In this document: positions 29,832-37,844 of the stretch, piece after piece | How positions within the stretch are numbered: position 1 is the stretch's first letter | Layout: the number at the start of each line of letters is the position of its first letter | Assembly (NCBI RefSeq): GCF_024158915.1 | Contig: NZ_JAMZGF010000052.1 | Location: 1 to 38,782, forward strand | DNA from: Chryseobacterium sp. S0630 | GTDB lineage: Bacteria; Bacteroidota; Bacteroidia; Flavobacteriales; Weeksellaceae | Direction of reading: 5' to 3' | DNA: 38,782 nt | Translations under genes and position numbers: made by a program | Notes under the pieces: generated by a model | Told to the model about the DNA's origin: nothing | Database searches by the model: none | The model's input: only the letters and a program-made list of their open reading frames with translations

Positions 29832-31661
29832 CTATTTCGCTTTACTCACATCCGTAAGAGCATTCAGGAAGGCAATGATTTGTTTCATTTCTGTTTCGCT
29901 AAGGTTTAATTTATCAGGAGCAAGGGTTTGGTTTTTCATTTTTAAACCTAATCCTTCTCCTCCACCTTCGTTATAAAAATCCAGGACTTCTTCTAAGGTA
30001 TTGAAAGCTCCGTTATGGAAATAAGGTTTGGTAAGGGCAATATTTCTAACGGTTACTGTTTTAAAAGAATAATCATAAATCCATGATTTCTCCTTTTTCA
30101 CAGGACTGTTTCCTCTTCCTAAATCCTGATCAAGCTCTACAGGAAGCTGTTTAATAGGTCTGGTAGTTATTCCCAATACTTCAGATTCATTTTCATTAAA
30201 AAACGGAGGCACCAATCCGGAAAAAGTGGGTGCAAAATGACAGGTTGCACAATTGGCTTTTCCCATAAAGAGGTTGAATCCTTTTTTCACGTCATCGGAA
30301 ACATTTTTTTCATTTCTCATAAAACGGTCAAAATCACTGTCAAATGAGTACAATGAAGCCACGTAAGAACTTAATGCTTTTGAAAAATTTTCTTTACTGA
30401 TTTTCCCATCCTTGAAGGCATTTCGGAACGCTTTTTTATACTCAGGTTTTGTTTTTAATTTCTGGATAATGCTTTCATAACTCGTGTTGAACTCCTGCTC
30501 ATTATAAATAACGTGTTCTGCCTGCTGTTCAAGATAGAAAGCACGAAGATCATAGAAAAATCTTTTGGCAAAAACAGCATTATATAAAGACGGAGAATTT
30601 CTCAAAACTGTTTTCCCTTCCACATTACTTTGTGATTTTGGCTTCAGGTCTGTAAAAGCATTTTCCTGAAGATGGCAAGTCGCACAGCTCATTTTCCCAT
30701 TACCACTTAAGTTCTGATCGTAGAAAATGGATTTCCCAAGGTTTCGGAGTTCCGGATTATCTTCTGATGATTTTAATAAGGTATAAAAATAAGGGTCTAA
30801 AAAATCGCTACTGAAAAAATTTTTGTTTCCCACATTCCAGCCTGAGAATTCTTTAAGGTCATCCGGTCTGCCATCCCATTTCCCGAACTCTTCATATAAA
30901 GGCTGTACGTATTTTTTATAAAACTCAATCCTGTCGAAAGTTTCAAAATCGGTATTCTTTGAAAGATAGCTGATAGCTTCTGTTAAAATCTGGTCAGCCT
31001 TTTCAGTATTATAATTTTTAAAATAAAGGTCATCATTGATGTATTTCTGTATTCCTGCAAGAGCATGACTTGTTTCCTCAGAAATATTCAGAGAACCCGG
31101 CGTATCAAAACCAGAAACCCCAAGTGAATAGATTCTGATAAGCTCTATGCGCAAAGGCAATGTTTTGTTGTTTCCTTTGCTCAACCCATTTTTTAAAGCA
31201 CTTAAATAAAACCCGGAATAGCTGTTATATAAAAAAGTAGTAATGGTTTTGATTTTTTCTTTCTCATTTTCTGCATCATCTGAAAATATAAGTTCATCAA
31301 GCACTTGCAATCCTTCAGGAGGAAGTGTGTATGATGATGTCCCAGCCGCTTCAATGTGAAACAAAGGTGCTGCGTTAAGGTGAGTTTTGGTAAATTCAGG
31401 ATAATGATAAGCGATATAGAATTCAACTTCTTTGAATGAATTTCTTGTACTACTTAGTGATTTTTGCAGCTCTTCCAGGGAAATACGGCCTTCAGAGAAC
31501 TTATCAACATCTGATTTCAGCTGTTCAAGCTTGGTTTTAAAGTCGGACAACCCTTTATTGACAAATGTATTTTCGCTTTCTTTTCCTTTATAAACAGGAT
31601 TAAAAGACATTACTGCAAATCCTATCAGAAGGACGATTACAAGCAGTGGATAAGATCTCAT
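29832..31661 (-). CDS. Di-haem cytochrome c peroxidase with N-terminal helical extension
   Basis: The 609-residue protein has an N-terminal membrane anchor or signal ('LLVIVLLIGFAVMSF') and two c-type haem sites, 'MSCATCHLQ' (near 326) and 'NCATCHFA' (near 471). These mark the CcpA/MauG-type peroxidase domain (about 295-600) with 'LGKSIFYDQNLSGNGKMSCATCH', 'RNSPSLYNAVF' and 'VRNIALTKPYFHNGAFNTLEEVLDFYN'. Such enzymes reduce H2O2 in the periplasm with electrons from cytochrome c. Typical family members are about 330-400 residues; the first 280 residues here are an additional, mostly helical region ('FKTKLEQLKSDVDKFSEGRISLEEL...') that may be imelysin-like, as in some Bacteroidota fusions. A perfect minus-strand TAGTTTTG box (31676-31683) precedes it. 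Confidence 0.9.
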   Translation of the reverse strand: MRSYPLLVIVLLIGFAVMSFNPVYKGKESENTFVNKGLSDFKTKLEQLKSDVDKFSEGRISLEELQKSLSSTRNSFKEVEFYIAYHYPEFTKTHLNAAPLFHIEAAGTSSYTLPPEGLQVLDELIFSDDAENEKEKIKTITTFLYNSYSGFYLSALKNGLSKGNNKTLPLRIELIRIYSLGVSGFDTPGSLNISEETSHALAGIQKYINDDLYFKNYNTEKADQILTEAISYLSKNTDFETFDRIEFYKKYVQPLYEEFGKWDGRPDDLKEFSGWNVGNKNFFSSDFLDPYFYTLLKSSEDNPELRNLGKSIFYDQNLSGNGKMSCATCHLQENAFTDLKPKSQSNVEGKTVLRNSPSLYNAVFAKRFFYDLRAFYLEQQAEHVIYNEQEFNTSYESIIQKLKTKPEYKKAFRNAFKDGKISKENFSKALSSYVASLYSFDSDFDRFMRNEKNVSDDVKKGFNLFMGKANCATCHFAPTFSGLVPPFFNENESEVLGITTRPIKQLPVELDQDLGRGNSPVKKEKSWIYDYSFKTVTVRNIALTKPYFHNGAFNTLEEVLDFYNEGGGEGLGLKMKNQTLAPDKLNLSETEMKQIIAFLNALTDVSKAK

Positions 31662-31892
31662 GAATTTTTAGCGGCAAAACTATTAAACTGATGTTATCTC
31701 AGTTTTAATAACAGATTAAATAATGTTTATATTTCTGATAACATATTTTTCACTAATTTTAAACCCCGAAATCAAATTCATTATTCTAAAGAGAACGGTT
31801 CTTCGAAATACCGGAAAAAATAATGGCGGGAGATTATTGGGAGAGGATTTTTTTAAATTAAATTCAACACATCAAAAAAACTAAATAGGAGT

Positions 31893-32378
31893 ATGAAAAC
31901 AAAACTATGGTTTGCTGTTATGGCAAGTTTCCTTTCTATGACGGCATTTTCCCAGAAAAAGAAGCAGCCGGAAAAGACATCCGGAAAGCCTCAGGAAATG
32001 GCTGTCTATGCAGAAAAAAGAGGGTCTGATTATTATTTGGTCCGCCTGGAAAAAGATAAAAACATTCCTAATGTCTATGTACATTCCAATGGGATAACCA
32101 AGCCTTATAAAAATTATTCTGACCTGAAAGATATTGTCACAGAGTTCCCTGGAATGATGACTTCCAACAATTCAACAAAGGAAGAACTGATTTCTATTCT
32201 TAAAAAAGATTATCACTTCTACGAAATCACTTCACAGAGGAAAGATCCTAAAAACATTGAAAAGACGGTCATTACTGTATATGAGGTAATGAATGGTCAG
32301 AAAAGGATTGTAGAAGAATACAATGACATCTACGAGGTTATGGCATCTCCTTATAAAGAAGCCATTATGATTAATTAA
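31893..32378 (+). CDS. Small secreted hypothetical protein
   Basis: The 161-residue protein has a signal peptide (MKTKLWFAVMASFLSMTAFSQ) followed by a basic stretch (KKKQPEKTSGKPQ) and a soluble domain with alternating charged and aromatic residues ('MAVYAEKRGSDYYLVRLEKDKNIPNVYVHSNG', 'DLKDIVTEFPGMMTSNN', 'KDYHFYEITSQRKDPKNIEK'). I do not recognise a family. It has an AGGAG-like ribosome site just before its ATG and is 22 bases upstream of the nucleoside phosphorylase gene, so the two are probably co-transcribed. The pairing offers no clear functional hint. Confidence 0.8.
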   Translation: MKTKLWFAVMASFLSMTAFSQKKKQPEKTSGKPQEMAVYAEKRGSDYYLVRLEKDKNIPNVYVHSNGITKPYKNYSDLKDIVTEFPGMMTSNNSTKEELISILKKDYHFYEITSQRKDPKNIEKTVITVYEVMNGQKRIVEEYNDIYEVMASPYKEAIMIN

Positions 32379-32400
32379 AAAAACAAAAAATATACATATT

Positions 32401-33255
32401 ATGCTAAACAAACTTGCTGCCTCAGAACTTGTTCTGAATGAAGACGGAAGTGTATACCACCTGAATCTTTTACCTGAAGATATTGCTGACAAAATCATCC
32501 TTGTAGGTGATCCTGACAGAGTGGCAAAAGTTTCAAAATACTTTGATACTGTAGAAATCAAAAAAAATAAAAGAGAATTCTATACCCATACAGGAACGCT
32601 TCGTGGAGAAAGAATTACCGTAATGTCTACCGGAATCGGAACTGAAAACATCGATATTGTGATGAACGAGTTGGATGCTTTGGTAAACATTGATCTTCAA
32701 AACAAAGAATTCAAGACTGAGCACAAAGCGCTTGAGCTTTTCCGTATGGGAACTTGTGGTAGCGTAAACCCTGATGTACAGGTAGACAATATGCTGGTAA
32801 CGCAGAATGTAGTAGGTTTAGACGGATTGATGCACTTCTATCAGGATTACAACTTCGAAAATGAATTTTCTAAGAGTTTCCTGGAAAAATTCCCTTACGA
32901 AAGAATCAAGCCGATGCTTTATTTCTCAGACTGGGCAGAAGAAATGGGAGAATACTACAAAGATGCCAAATACCACGGAAATACGGCAACATTCCCGGGA
33001 TTCTATGCTCCACAGGGAAGACAGCTTCGTTTAAAAGCAGTAGATGATCAATTCTTAGAAACGTTGAATGATCTTGGCATTACCAATTTTGAGATGGAAA
33101 CTTCTGCGATCTATGCTCTTTCAAAATTATTAGGACACAAAGCTATTACCGTTAATAACGTTATTGCCAACAGAAGACGTGGAGAATTCTCTGCAGACCA
33201 CCATGCTTCTGAGAAAAACCTTATTGAATGGGTATTGGAAAGAATTATTAAATAA
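32401..33255 (+). CDS. Nucleoside phosphorylase (uridine phosphorylase-like)
   Basis: The 284-residue cytoplasmic protein is of the PNP/UDP family, which splits nucleosides with phosphate into base and ribose-1-phosphate. Visible elements are 'IILVGDPDRVAKVSKYF' (phosphate-site Gly-Asp), 'TVMSTGIGTENIDIVMNELDAL', 'FRMGTCGSVNPDVQVDNMLVT' and 'FEMETSAIYALSKLLGHKAITVNNV' with the ribose-binding Met-Glu. The motif set resembles uridine phosphorylase and its Bacteroidota relatives more than trimeric PNP. It is closely preceded by the small secreted protein gene and ends in a strong terminator. Confidence 0.92.
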   Translation: MLNKLAASELVLNEDGSVYHLNLLPEDIADKIILVGDPDRVAKVSKYFDTVEIKKNKREFYTHTGTLRGERITVMSTGIGTENIDIVMNELDALVNIDLQNKEFKTEHKALELFRMGTCGSVNPDVQVDNMLVTQNVVGLDGLMHFYQDYNFENEFSKSFLEKFPYERIKPMLYFSDWAEEMGEYYKDAKYHGNTATFPGFYAPQGRQLRLKAVDDQFLETLNDLGITNFEMETSAIYALSKLLGHKAITVNNVIANRRRGEFSADHHASEKNLIEWVLERIIK

Positions 33256-33277
33256 TTATTTTATTGATAATAAAGAT

Positions 33278-33311
33278 AAAACCTCCGGAAACTGTTTCCG
33301 GAGGTTTTTTA
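33278..33311 (+). terminator. Terminator after the nucleoside phosphorylase gene
   Basis: AAAACCTCCGGAAA and TTTCCGGAGGTTTT form a 14-bp perfect stem with a CTG loop, followed by TT. Confidence 0.92.
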
Positions 33312-33320
33312 TTAGGTTTT

Positions 33321-33379
33321 GGCTAAAGCCAATGGAATCTGATTTATTTTGAAAACGGGCTAAAGCCCGTTCCTATTGA
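33321..33379. repeat. REP-like two-hairpin element, copy B
   Basis: GGCTAAAGCC (33321-33330), 24 bases, ACGGGCTAAAGCCCGT (33355-33370) and TCCTATTGA. Same order, hairpin core (xCTAAAGx) and tail as copy A at 19434-19495, but without a hexanucleotide run after it. Confidence 0.75.
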
Positions 33380-33512
33380 ATTGGTATTGTAGAATCCTGT
33401 TCATTTCATGACGAATAAAGCTTATTACTTACTCTGTCATTCCGATTTCTATGACAAAGGGTATCATAAGAATTGAGTATGTATAAATGGATGGAAGACC
33501 CAATCCAATTAA

Positions 33513-34277
33513 TTATAAATGAAACATCCTCGGATCCGGATATTGAAATACATAATCCAGTTCTGAAACCAACTTTGAAGACAGAACCTTTTTTCCTTTC
33601 CCCTCAAATACTTCATCATCTTCAATATTTTTCTGGGCATTAATTACCTGGCTTTTTGCCGGATGAATCGGAGCTGTAACATTATATAACTTTGATTGGG
33701 TTTCCTTTTCAATCATTTCCGAAATAATCCTACTGATATCAGCATAATGAATATGATTTACAGCGTGATCAAGGTTGCTCACATTATAGTTTTTCAAAAG
33801 TCTGTTGTCTCCCATCAGCCCGCCAAGTCTTAAAATATTAAGTTGGGGATACTTATTTCTCAACATTCTTTCGCCTGATATTTTTTCCAAAGGAATGTCT
33901 TCTTCTGTAAAATCCTGGGGCAGATCAGGATAAACTCCTGTAGAACTCATCAGGAACACCTGTCCTTTAAAGTCTCCTATAAAAGTTGACAAATTCTGAA
34001 TTCTATTGTATAAAGAACTTACACAACAGCTTTTTTCAGAAACAGGAATTGTGATAATCAAAACATCCATGTTTTTAACTTCTTCCCATTGGGAAAGAGG
34101 TTCTGCCAGCTGATAGTCCGGGAAAGAAGCCATTACAGCATGAATTCCTTTATTATTCAGTTGATTTACTTTGCTTTCTGTTGTGGTCGTGGTTGCCAGC
34201 ACATATTTTCCGGATAAGGAAGATGCGAGTCTTTCTCCCAGCCAGCCATAGCCTATAATTCCTATTTTCTTCATCAT
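33513..34277 (-). CDS. NAD(P)-binding Rossmann-fold protein (YeeZ-like)
   Basis: The 254-residue protein starts with a nucleotide-binding loop (KKIGIIGYGWLGERLASSL; G-x-G-x-x-G) and shows extended short-chain-dehydrogenase-like features: 'VFLMSSTGVYPD', 'EKISGERMLRNKYPQLNILRLGGLMGDNRLLKNY' and 'NHIHYADISRIISEMIE'. The usual Y-x-x-x-K catalytic pair of SDRs is not obvious, which agrees with the YeeZ-type group. Substrate is unknown. It overlaps the upstream OhrR-like regulator gene by four bases (ATGA), so they are co-transcribed and translationally coupled, which suggests that its expression follows the same signal. Confidence 0.85.
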   Translation of the reverse strand: MMKKIGIIGYGWLGERLASSLSGKYVLATTTTTESKVNQLNNKGIHAVMASFPDYQLAEPLSQWEEVKNMDVLIITIPVSEKSCCVSSLYNRIQNLSTFIGDFKGQVFLMSSTGVYPDLPQDFTEEDIPLEKISGERMLRNKYPQLNILRLGGLMGDNRLLKNYNVSNLDHAVNHIHYADISRIISEMIEKETQSKLYNVTAPIHPAKSQVINAQKNIEDDEVFEGKGKKVLSSKLVSELDYVFQYPDPRMFHL

Positions 34278-34699
34278 TTGGACACAGTTTGAATTGATAA
34301 TATTTCGTCTAAAGAAGCCATCAGTTGAGTTTTTACTTCATCACTCAAATGCATACAGCTCTGAACGGCTTTAGGAATATCTTTTGCTTTTTCTTTAAGC
34401 TTTACTCCCTGTTCTGTAAGGTTGATCAGTACTACTCTTTCATCTTCTGAGCTACGGGTTCTGATAATCAGTCCGTTTTTCTCCATACGTTTCAATAATG
34501 GGGTAAGTGTTCCGTTGTCAAGATGAAGATATTCACCAATCTTTCCGATATTCATTCCGCCATGTTCCCATAAAACAGTCATTACCAGATATTGGGGATA
34601 GGTCAGTGAAATTTTATCAAGATAGGGCTTATACAACCCTGTAATATACCGTGAAACCGCATACGTTTTAAAACATAAATGTTCTGATAAAGGGATCAT
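34274..34699 (-). CDS. MarR family regulator, OhrR-like
   Basis: The 141-residue protein is a winged-helix MarR repressor. 'LCFKTYAVSRYITGLYKPYLDKISLTYPQYLVM' at the N-terminus carries Cys9 in the position of the peroxide-sensing cysteine of OhrR, followed by 'GKIGEYLHLDNGTLTPLLKRMEKNGLI' (recognition helix) and 'RTRSSEDERVVLINLTEQG' (wing). In OhrR, oxidation of this cysteine by organic hydroperoxides releases DNA. No ohr gene is nearby; the coupled Rossmann protein is the only apparent partner. An inverted repeat overlapping the promoter (34715-34740) is the likely operator and implies autoregulation. Confidence 0.9.
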   Translation of the reverse strand: MIPLSEHLCFKTYAVSRYITGLYKPYLDKISLTYPQYLVMTVLWEHGGMNIGKIGEYLHLDNGTLTPLLKRMEKNGLIIRTRSSEDERVVLINLTEQGVKLKEKAKDIPKAVQSCMHLSDEVKTQLMASLDEILSIQTVSK

Positions 34700-34714
34700 T
34701 GTTTTCTTTTAAGA

Positions 34715-34740
34715 CACAAAGATAATCTATTTACTTTGTG
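34715..34740. promoter_or_regulatory. Inverted-repeat operator of the MarR/OhrR-like gene
   Basis: CACAAAG (34715-34721) and CTTTGTG (34734-34740) are perfect 7-bp inverted arms with 12 bases between, lying over the -7 box of the gene. MarR-family repressors bind such dyads; binding here is inference. Confidence 0.55.
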
Positions 34741-34745
34741 CACAA
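34717..34745 (-). promoter_or_regulatory. Promoter of the MarR/OhrR-like gene
   Basis: On the minus strand TTG (34743-34745), 18 nt, then a perfect TATCTTTG box (34717-34724). Confidence 0.65.
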
Positions 34746-34850
34746 TATTTTTGTTTAAAATATTTTTTATTCAATTAAATAAAAGGAAACATCTTTGTTT
34801 CAGGCTGTGATTATTTTATTATTTTAGCAAAAACTAACCATTGATTGAAC

Positions 34851-35117
34851 ATGAAAAATTCACCTCAAACAGAAAACAATAAACTTTCAGAACTCTCCAC
34901 TGAGGAACTTACAAAAGAAGAAAAAAAACGTTCTGCTGCTCATATTTCCTTTTGTATTATTATGGGAATGCTGGTAGGCGCCTGCATCTATGTTACCATT
35001 AAGAAAGGGTTCAATGGTATTACTCCGCTTCCTCTGGCTTTTTTCCCTTTATATCTTATTATTAGAAAAAGCTGGCAAAATGCCCGAAAAGAACTTCAGT
35101 CCCGAAAACTTAATTGA
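34851..35117 (+). CDS. Small two-helix membrane protein, unknown
   Basis: The 88-residue protein has a charged N-terminus rich in Lys and Glu ('ELSTEELTKEEKKRSAAH'), two hydrophobic segments ('ISFCIIMGMLVGACIYVTI', then 'LPLAFFPLYLIIRK' after a short loop) and a basic C-terminal tail ('WQNARKELQSRK'). Both ends would face the cytoplasm. It resembles short hypothetical proteins common in Flavobacteriia ('redox-active disulfide'-unrelated, no cysteine motif); I do not recognise a family. The ATG at 34851 follows a TTG six bases upstream. It is divergent from the MarR-type gene. Confidence 0.75.
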   Translation: MKNSPQTENNKLSELSTEELTKEEKKRSAAHISFCIIMGMLVGACIYVTIKKGFNGITPLPLAFFPLYLIIRKSWQNARKELQSRKLN

Positions 35118-35130
35118 AATTGACGGTCAA

Positions 35131-35161
35131 TAAAAAAAGGACTTCCACTCCGGAAGTCCTT
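35131..35161 (-). terminator. Terminator of the YadA-head-repeat protein gene
   Basis: On the minus strand AAGGACTTCC and GGAAGTCCTT form a 10-bp stem with a 5-nt loop, followed by TTTTTTATT. Confidence 0.85.
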
Positions 35162-35195
35162 CACACCATATCAACTATAATAAAAAATCTATTAT

Positions 35196-36473
35196 TTAAA
35201 ACTCATTGATCATCACATAAAAGTGTCCGGAGTACAAACTGTTAGCTGTTCCCGAAATATTAGTGAGATTGATTGTAATACTGGAAGCAGAAGTCAACCT
35301 TGGATTCGAGATGGAAAATGAGGAATTTCCTGAAAAATCTCCTGCCGGAGAAACTACGACTACAGCTCTTGTAGAACCAGGCTGATATTCTGCCGGAACA
35401 GAAATATCGATGGTTGTAGATTTTCCCGGAGGCAAATTATTGATCGAAATTCCAGGCCATGCTTCAAAACTGATCTGACTTTTCTGGACACTGCCCTTTT
35501 CTCCTAATTTAAACTGTCCGCTTACATCCAGTTTTGCAGAGATATTCGGAGTTCCAGTACCAATACCTACATTTGCATTGCTATTTCCCAGAACAATAGC
35601 ATTGGCCTGTGAAGTAGCAGCTCCATATCCTACAGCAGTTGAAAATTGTCCTAATGCATTGGCTTCCGAACCTAGAGCAGTAGAATTCTGGCTATTTGTT
35701 ACCGCATTATATCCCAAAGCTGTTTCACTATTAGTATTCGTTTTTGCATTGTATCCTAATGCGATGGACTGAAATCCATCTGCTGATGAGTTATTTCCAA
35801 CAGCTACAGATTCATTACTGCTGGTTTGGGCATGAAAACCTATGGCTGTAGACCTGAACCCTGCTGCTGTCGTTTTATTTCCTACTGCTAAAGCTTCATT
35901 ACCAGAAACTGCTGTTGCACTCCCAATAGCAATTCCCATAAATGCTGAGTTTGCGCTTCCCAAAGCAATACCATTCTGACCTGCATTTGAACCTATCCCG
36001 AGGCTTACAGAATTATCAACTCCCAGTCTTCCGGCTGTTAAAGCATTTACTTTAAAGATGAGATCATCATAGGTTTTTGTTCCTAAAGCAAGCGTTGTAT
36101 TAGAGCCTCCATAATTCCCGACATTTGTACCTGTAAGGTTCCAGTTGGTTCCATCCTCTGTTTTAGTGGTATTACCGCCGTTTGCTAAAATTTTATTCCA
36201 TTTTGATTCAAACCAGTAATAAAAACCAATTTCTTTCAGGGTAGAGTTTCCGTTATTCCATATGATAAGACCTTCTGCCGGAGAAGGGATGGTAATATTG
36301 TCTGTTGTAGTGGTAAGCGCAATACTTGGAAGGAGTACTCCTTTATTATTGGCTTTAATGTGAAGCATTGCTGATGAATCCGGATTCGGTAATCCAATCC
36401 CAACTTGTGCATATGTAAAAATACTTATTAAAAATAAGAGAAGTGTGAACTGCGGTTTATAGTCTTTTTGCAT
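35196..36473 (-). CDS. Secreted protein with YadA-type (Hep_Hag) head repeats
   Basis: The 425-residue protein starts with a signal peptide (MQKDYKPQFTLLLFLISIFTYAQ) and 'VGIG.PNPDSSAMLHI', the N-terminus of many Bacteroidota surface and tail-fibre-like proteins. Residues about 155-290 hold nine or more head repeats of about 14 residues of the kind 'STAIGFHAQTSSNE SVAVGNNSSADGFQ', which in trimeric autotransporters form a left-handed beta roll. 'NVGIGTGTPNISAKLDVSGQFKLG' follows, then a C-terminal beta domain (about 320-425). No YadA membrane anchor, stalk coiled coil or clear T9SS tail is present, so trimerisation and anchoring are unresolved. The start at 36473 fits the promoter at 36495-36524, and an ATG at 36482 is an alternative. 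Confidence 0.82.
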   Translation of the reverse strand: MQKDYKPQFTLLLFLISIFTYAQVGIGLPNPDSSAMLHIKANNKGVLLPSIALTTTTDNITIPSPAEGLIIWNNGNSTLKEIGFYYWFESKWNKILANGGNTTKTEDGTNWNLTGTNVGNYGGSNTTLALGTKTYDDLIFKVNALTAGRLGVDNSVSLGIGSNAGQNGIALGSANSAFMGIAIGSATAVSGNEALAVGNKTTAAGFRSTAIGFHAQTSSNESVAVGNNSSADGFQSIALGYNAKTNTNSETALGYNAVTNSQNSTALGSEANALGQFSTAVGYGAATSQANAIVLGNSNANVGIGTGTPNISAKLDVSGQFKLGEKGSVQKSQISFEAWPGISINNLPPGKSTTIDISVPAEYQPGSTRAVVVVSPAGDFSGNSSFSISNPRLTSASSITINLTNISGTANSLYSGHFYVMINEF

Positions 36474-36494
36474 TCCTTGCATTTTTTGCAGGTG

Positions 36495-36524
36495 CAAATA
36501 TACAAATTTTTAATAAAATCACAA
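36495..36524 (-). promoter_or_regulatory. Promoter of the YadA-head-repeat gene
   Basis: On the minus strand TTG (36522-36524), 19 nt, then a perfect TATATTTG box (36495-36502), giving a leader of roughly 15 nt to the ATG at 36473. Confidence 0.6.
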
Positions 36525-36727
36525 TTATATTAAAAACTTAATAATTAAAAACACATTATAGTGATTAAAATAAAACTTAATCACAAAACAATGAAAAATG
36601 TTTAATATCAATCAATTAACTAATGTAGCATTCATTAGACTTTTCAAATATCTCCTATTTTGCGTTTAATTTTTTAAATTATAAAATTAATAATAAACTT
36701 CACTAAATATTGAATAAAAAGCAACAG

Positions 36728-37285
36728 CTATTTTCTGAGAAAACAATTTTTTAAGTGATCATTGACCATTCCGGTAGCCTGCATATGGGCATAAATAACA
36801 GTAGAACCAACGAATTTGAAACCTCTTTTTTTAAGTTCTTTGGAAATAAGATCAGAAATCTCTGTTGTGGCAGGAACGTCGGATAATGTTTCGGGACTGT
36901 TGTCTATTGGTTTTCCACCAATAAAATCCCAGATATAGTTGGAAAAACTTCCAAACTCCTTTTGAACTTCTATAAATTTCTGGGCATTGGTGACAGCTGA
37001 CAGAATTTTAAATCTGTTTCTGATAATTCCGGGGTTGTTCATGAGCTCTTCAATCTTTTTATCTGAATAAGCAGCTACTTTCTTATAATCAAAATCATCA
37101 AAAGCTCTTCTGAAATTTTCCCTCTTAGATAAAATGGTATACCAGCTCAAGCCAGCCTGAAAACTTTCCAGAATCAGGAACTCAAATATTGTTTCATCAT
37201 CATACACAGGTCTTCCCCACTCTTCATCATGATACTTCCTGTAGAGGTCATCTTTTTCGCACCAGCCACAACGTATTTTTTCCAT
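36728..37285 (-). CDS. tag: DNA-3-methyladenine glycosylase I
   Basis: The 185-residue enzyme excises 3-methyladenine from alkylated DNA. 'RCGWCEKDDLYRKYHDEEWGRPVYDD' (HhH-superfamily Tag N-terminus, with Cys and His of the zinc snap), 'FEFLILESFQAGLSWYTILSKRENFRRAF' (catalytic-pocket Glu), 'IIRNRFKI' and 'RGFKFVGSTVIYAHMQATGMVNDHLKNCF' with the C-terminal His and Cys ligands are all present. The ATG at 37285 gives the usual length; the in-frame TTG at 37294 is less likely. It is monocistronic. Confidence 0.96.
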   Translation of the reverse strand: MEKIRCGWCEKDDLYRKYHDEEWGRPVYDDETIFEFLILESFQAGLSWYTILSKRENFRRAFDDFDYKKVAAYSDKKIEELMNNPGIIRNRFKILSAVTNAQKFIEVQKEFGSFSNYIWDFIGGKPIDNSPETLSDVPATTEISDLISKELKKRGFKFVGSTVIYAHMQATGMVNDHLKNCFLRK

Positions 37286-37424
37286 AATAATCAATTTTTA
37301 TCACTTAAAGTTACTACCGATTTAGAAAAATATAACAAAATATTATGAAAAGTTTAACAGAGAGGTTCAGTTTTAGGAATGGTTATTGTTTAATTACTGA
37401 TACCAAACTAAAATTTATACTATT

Positions 37425-37724
37425 ATGAACAATTCAGAGTACAACAAAGCGGAAAATGCAGTAAACAATGTAGAAAATTCTTTACAGAATGCAACGGACA
37501 AAGCCAAATGGAAAATCAATGAATTGGCAGACAAGGCTAAAGATTATATCAATGAAAAGAGGAATAATGATCAGGAAGCCAGCCAGGAAGACTGGCTAGA
37601 CAGGGTAAAAGCTAATGTATCCGATGCTTGGGAAGATATTAAGGATAAAGCGGATGAAGCATGGGAAAAAACCAAAGATGCGGCAGAGGATGTAAAGGCA
37701 GAATGGAATAAGAAAACCAATTAG
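37425..37724 (+). CDS. LEA-like/YtxH-like helical stress protein
   Basis: The 99-residue protein is hydrophilic and almost entirely predicted helix, with recurring 11-residue-like units built of Lys, Asp, Glu and Ala and regularly placed Trp: 'NATDKAKWKINELADKAKDYI', 'DWLDRVKANVSDAWEDIKDKADEAWEKTKDAAEDVKAEW'. It has no signal peptide or membrane helix. The composition is that of late-embryogenesis-abundant-like or CsbD-like proteins induced by stress, which act as protective amphipathic helices; that role is inference. It ends in a clear terminator and has its own upstream region. Confidence 0.82.
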   Translation: MNNSEYNKAENAVNNVENSLQNATDKAKWKINELADKAKDYINEKRNNDQEASQEDWLDRVKANVSDAWEDIKDKADEAWEKTKDAAEDVKAEWNKKTN

Positions 37725-37751
37725 TATTTCAGTCATATAAATATTTTCAAT

Positions 37752-37787
37752 AAAATGGAGTCTTAAATTGATAAGGCTCCATTTTTT
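37752..37787 (+). terminator. Terminator after the LEA-like gene
   Basis: AAAATGGAG-CTTA and TAAG-CTCCATTTT form a long stem with one internal mismatch and a 6-nt loop, followed by TT. Confidence 0.85.
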
Positions 37788-37812
37788 ATTATGCCATAAG
37801 CACAATTATTGT

Positions 37813-37820
37813 TACATTTG
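37813..37820 (+). promoter_or_regulatory. -7 box of fabI
   Basis: A perfect TACATTTG box 24 bases before the fabI ATG; no well-placed TTG is present, as the position expected for it is inside the preceding terminator T run. Confidence 0.45.
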
Positions 37821-37844
37821 TATTATAATAAACATTAAAAAATT

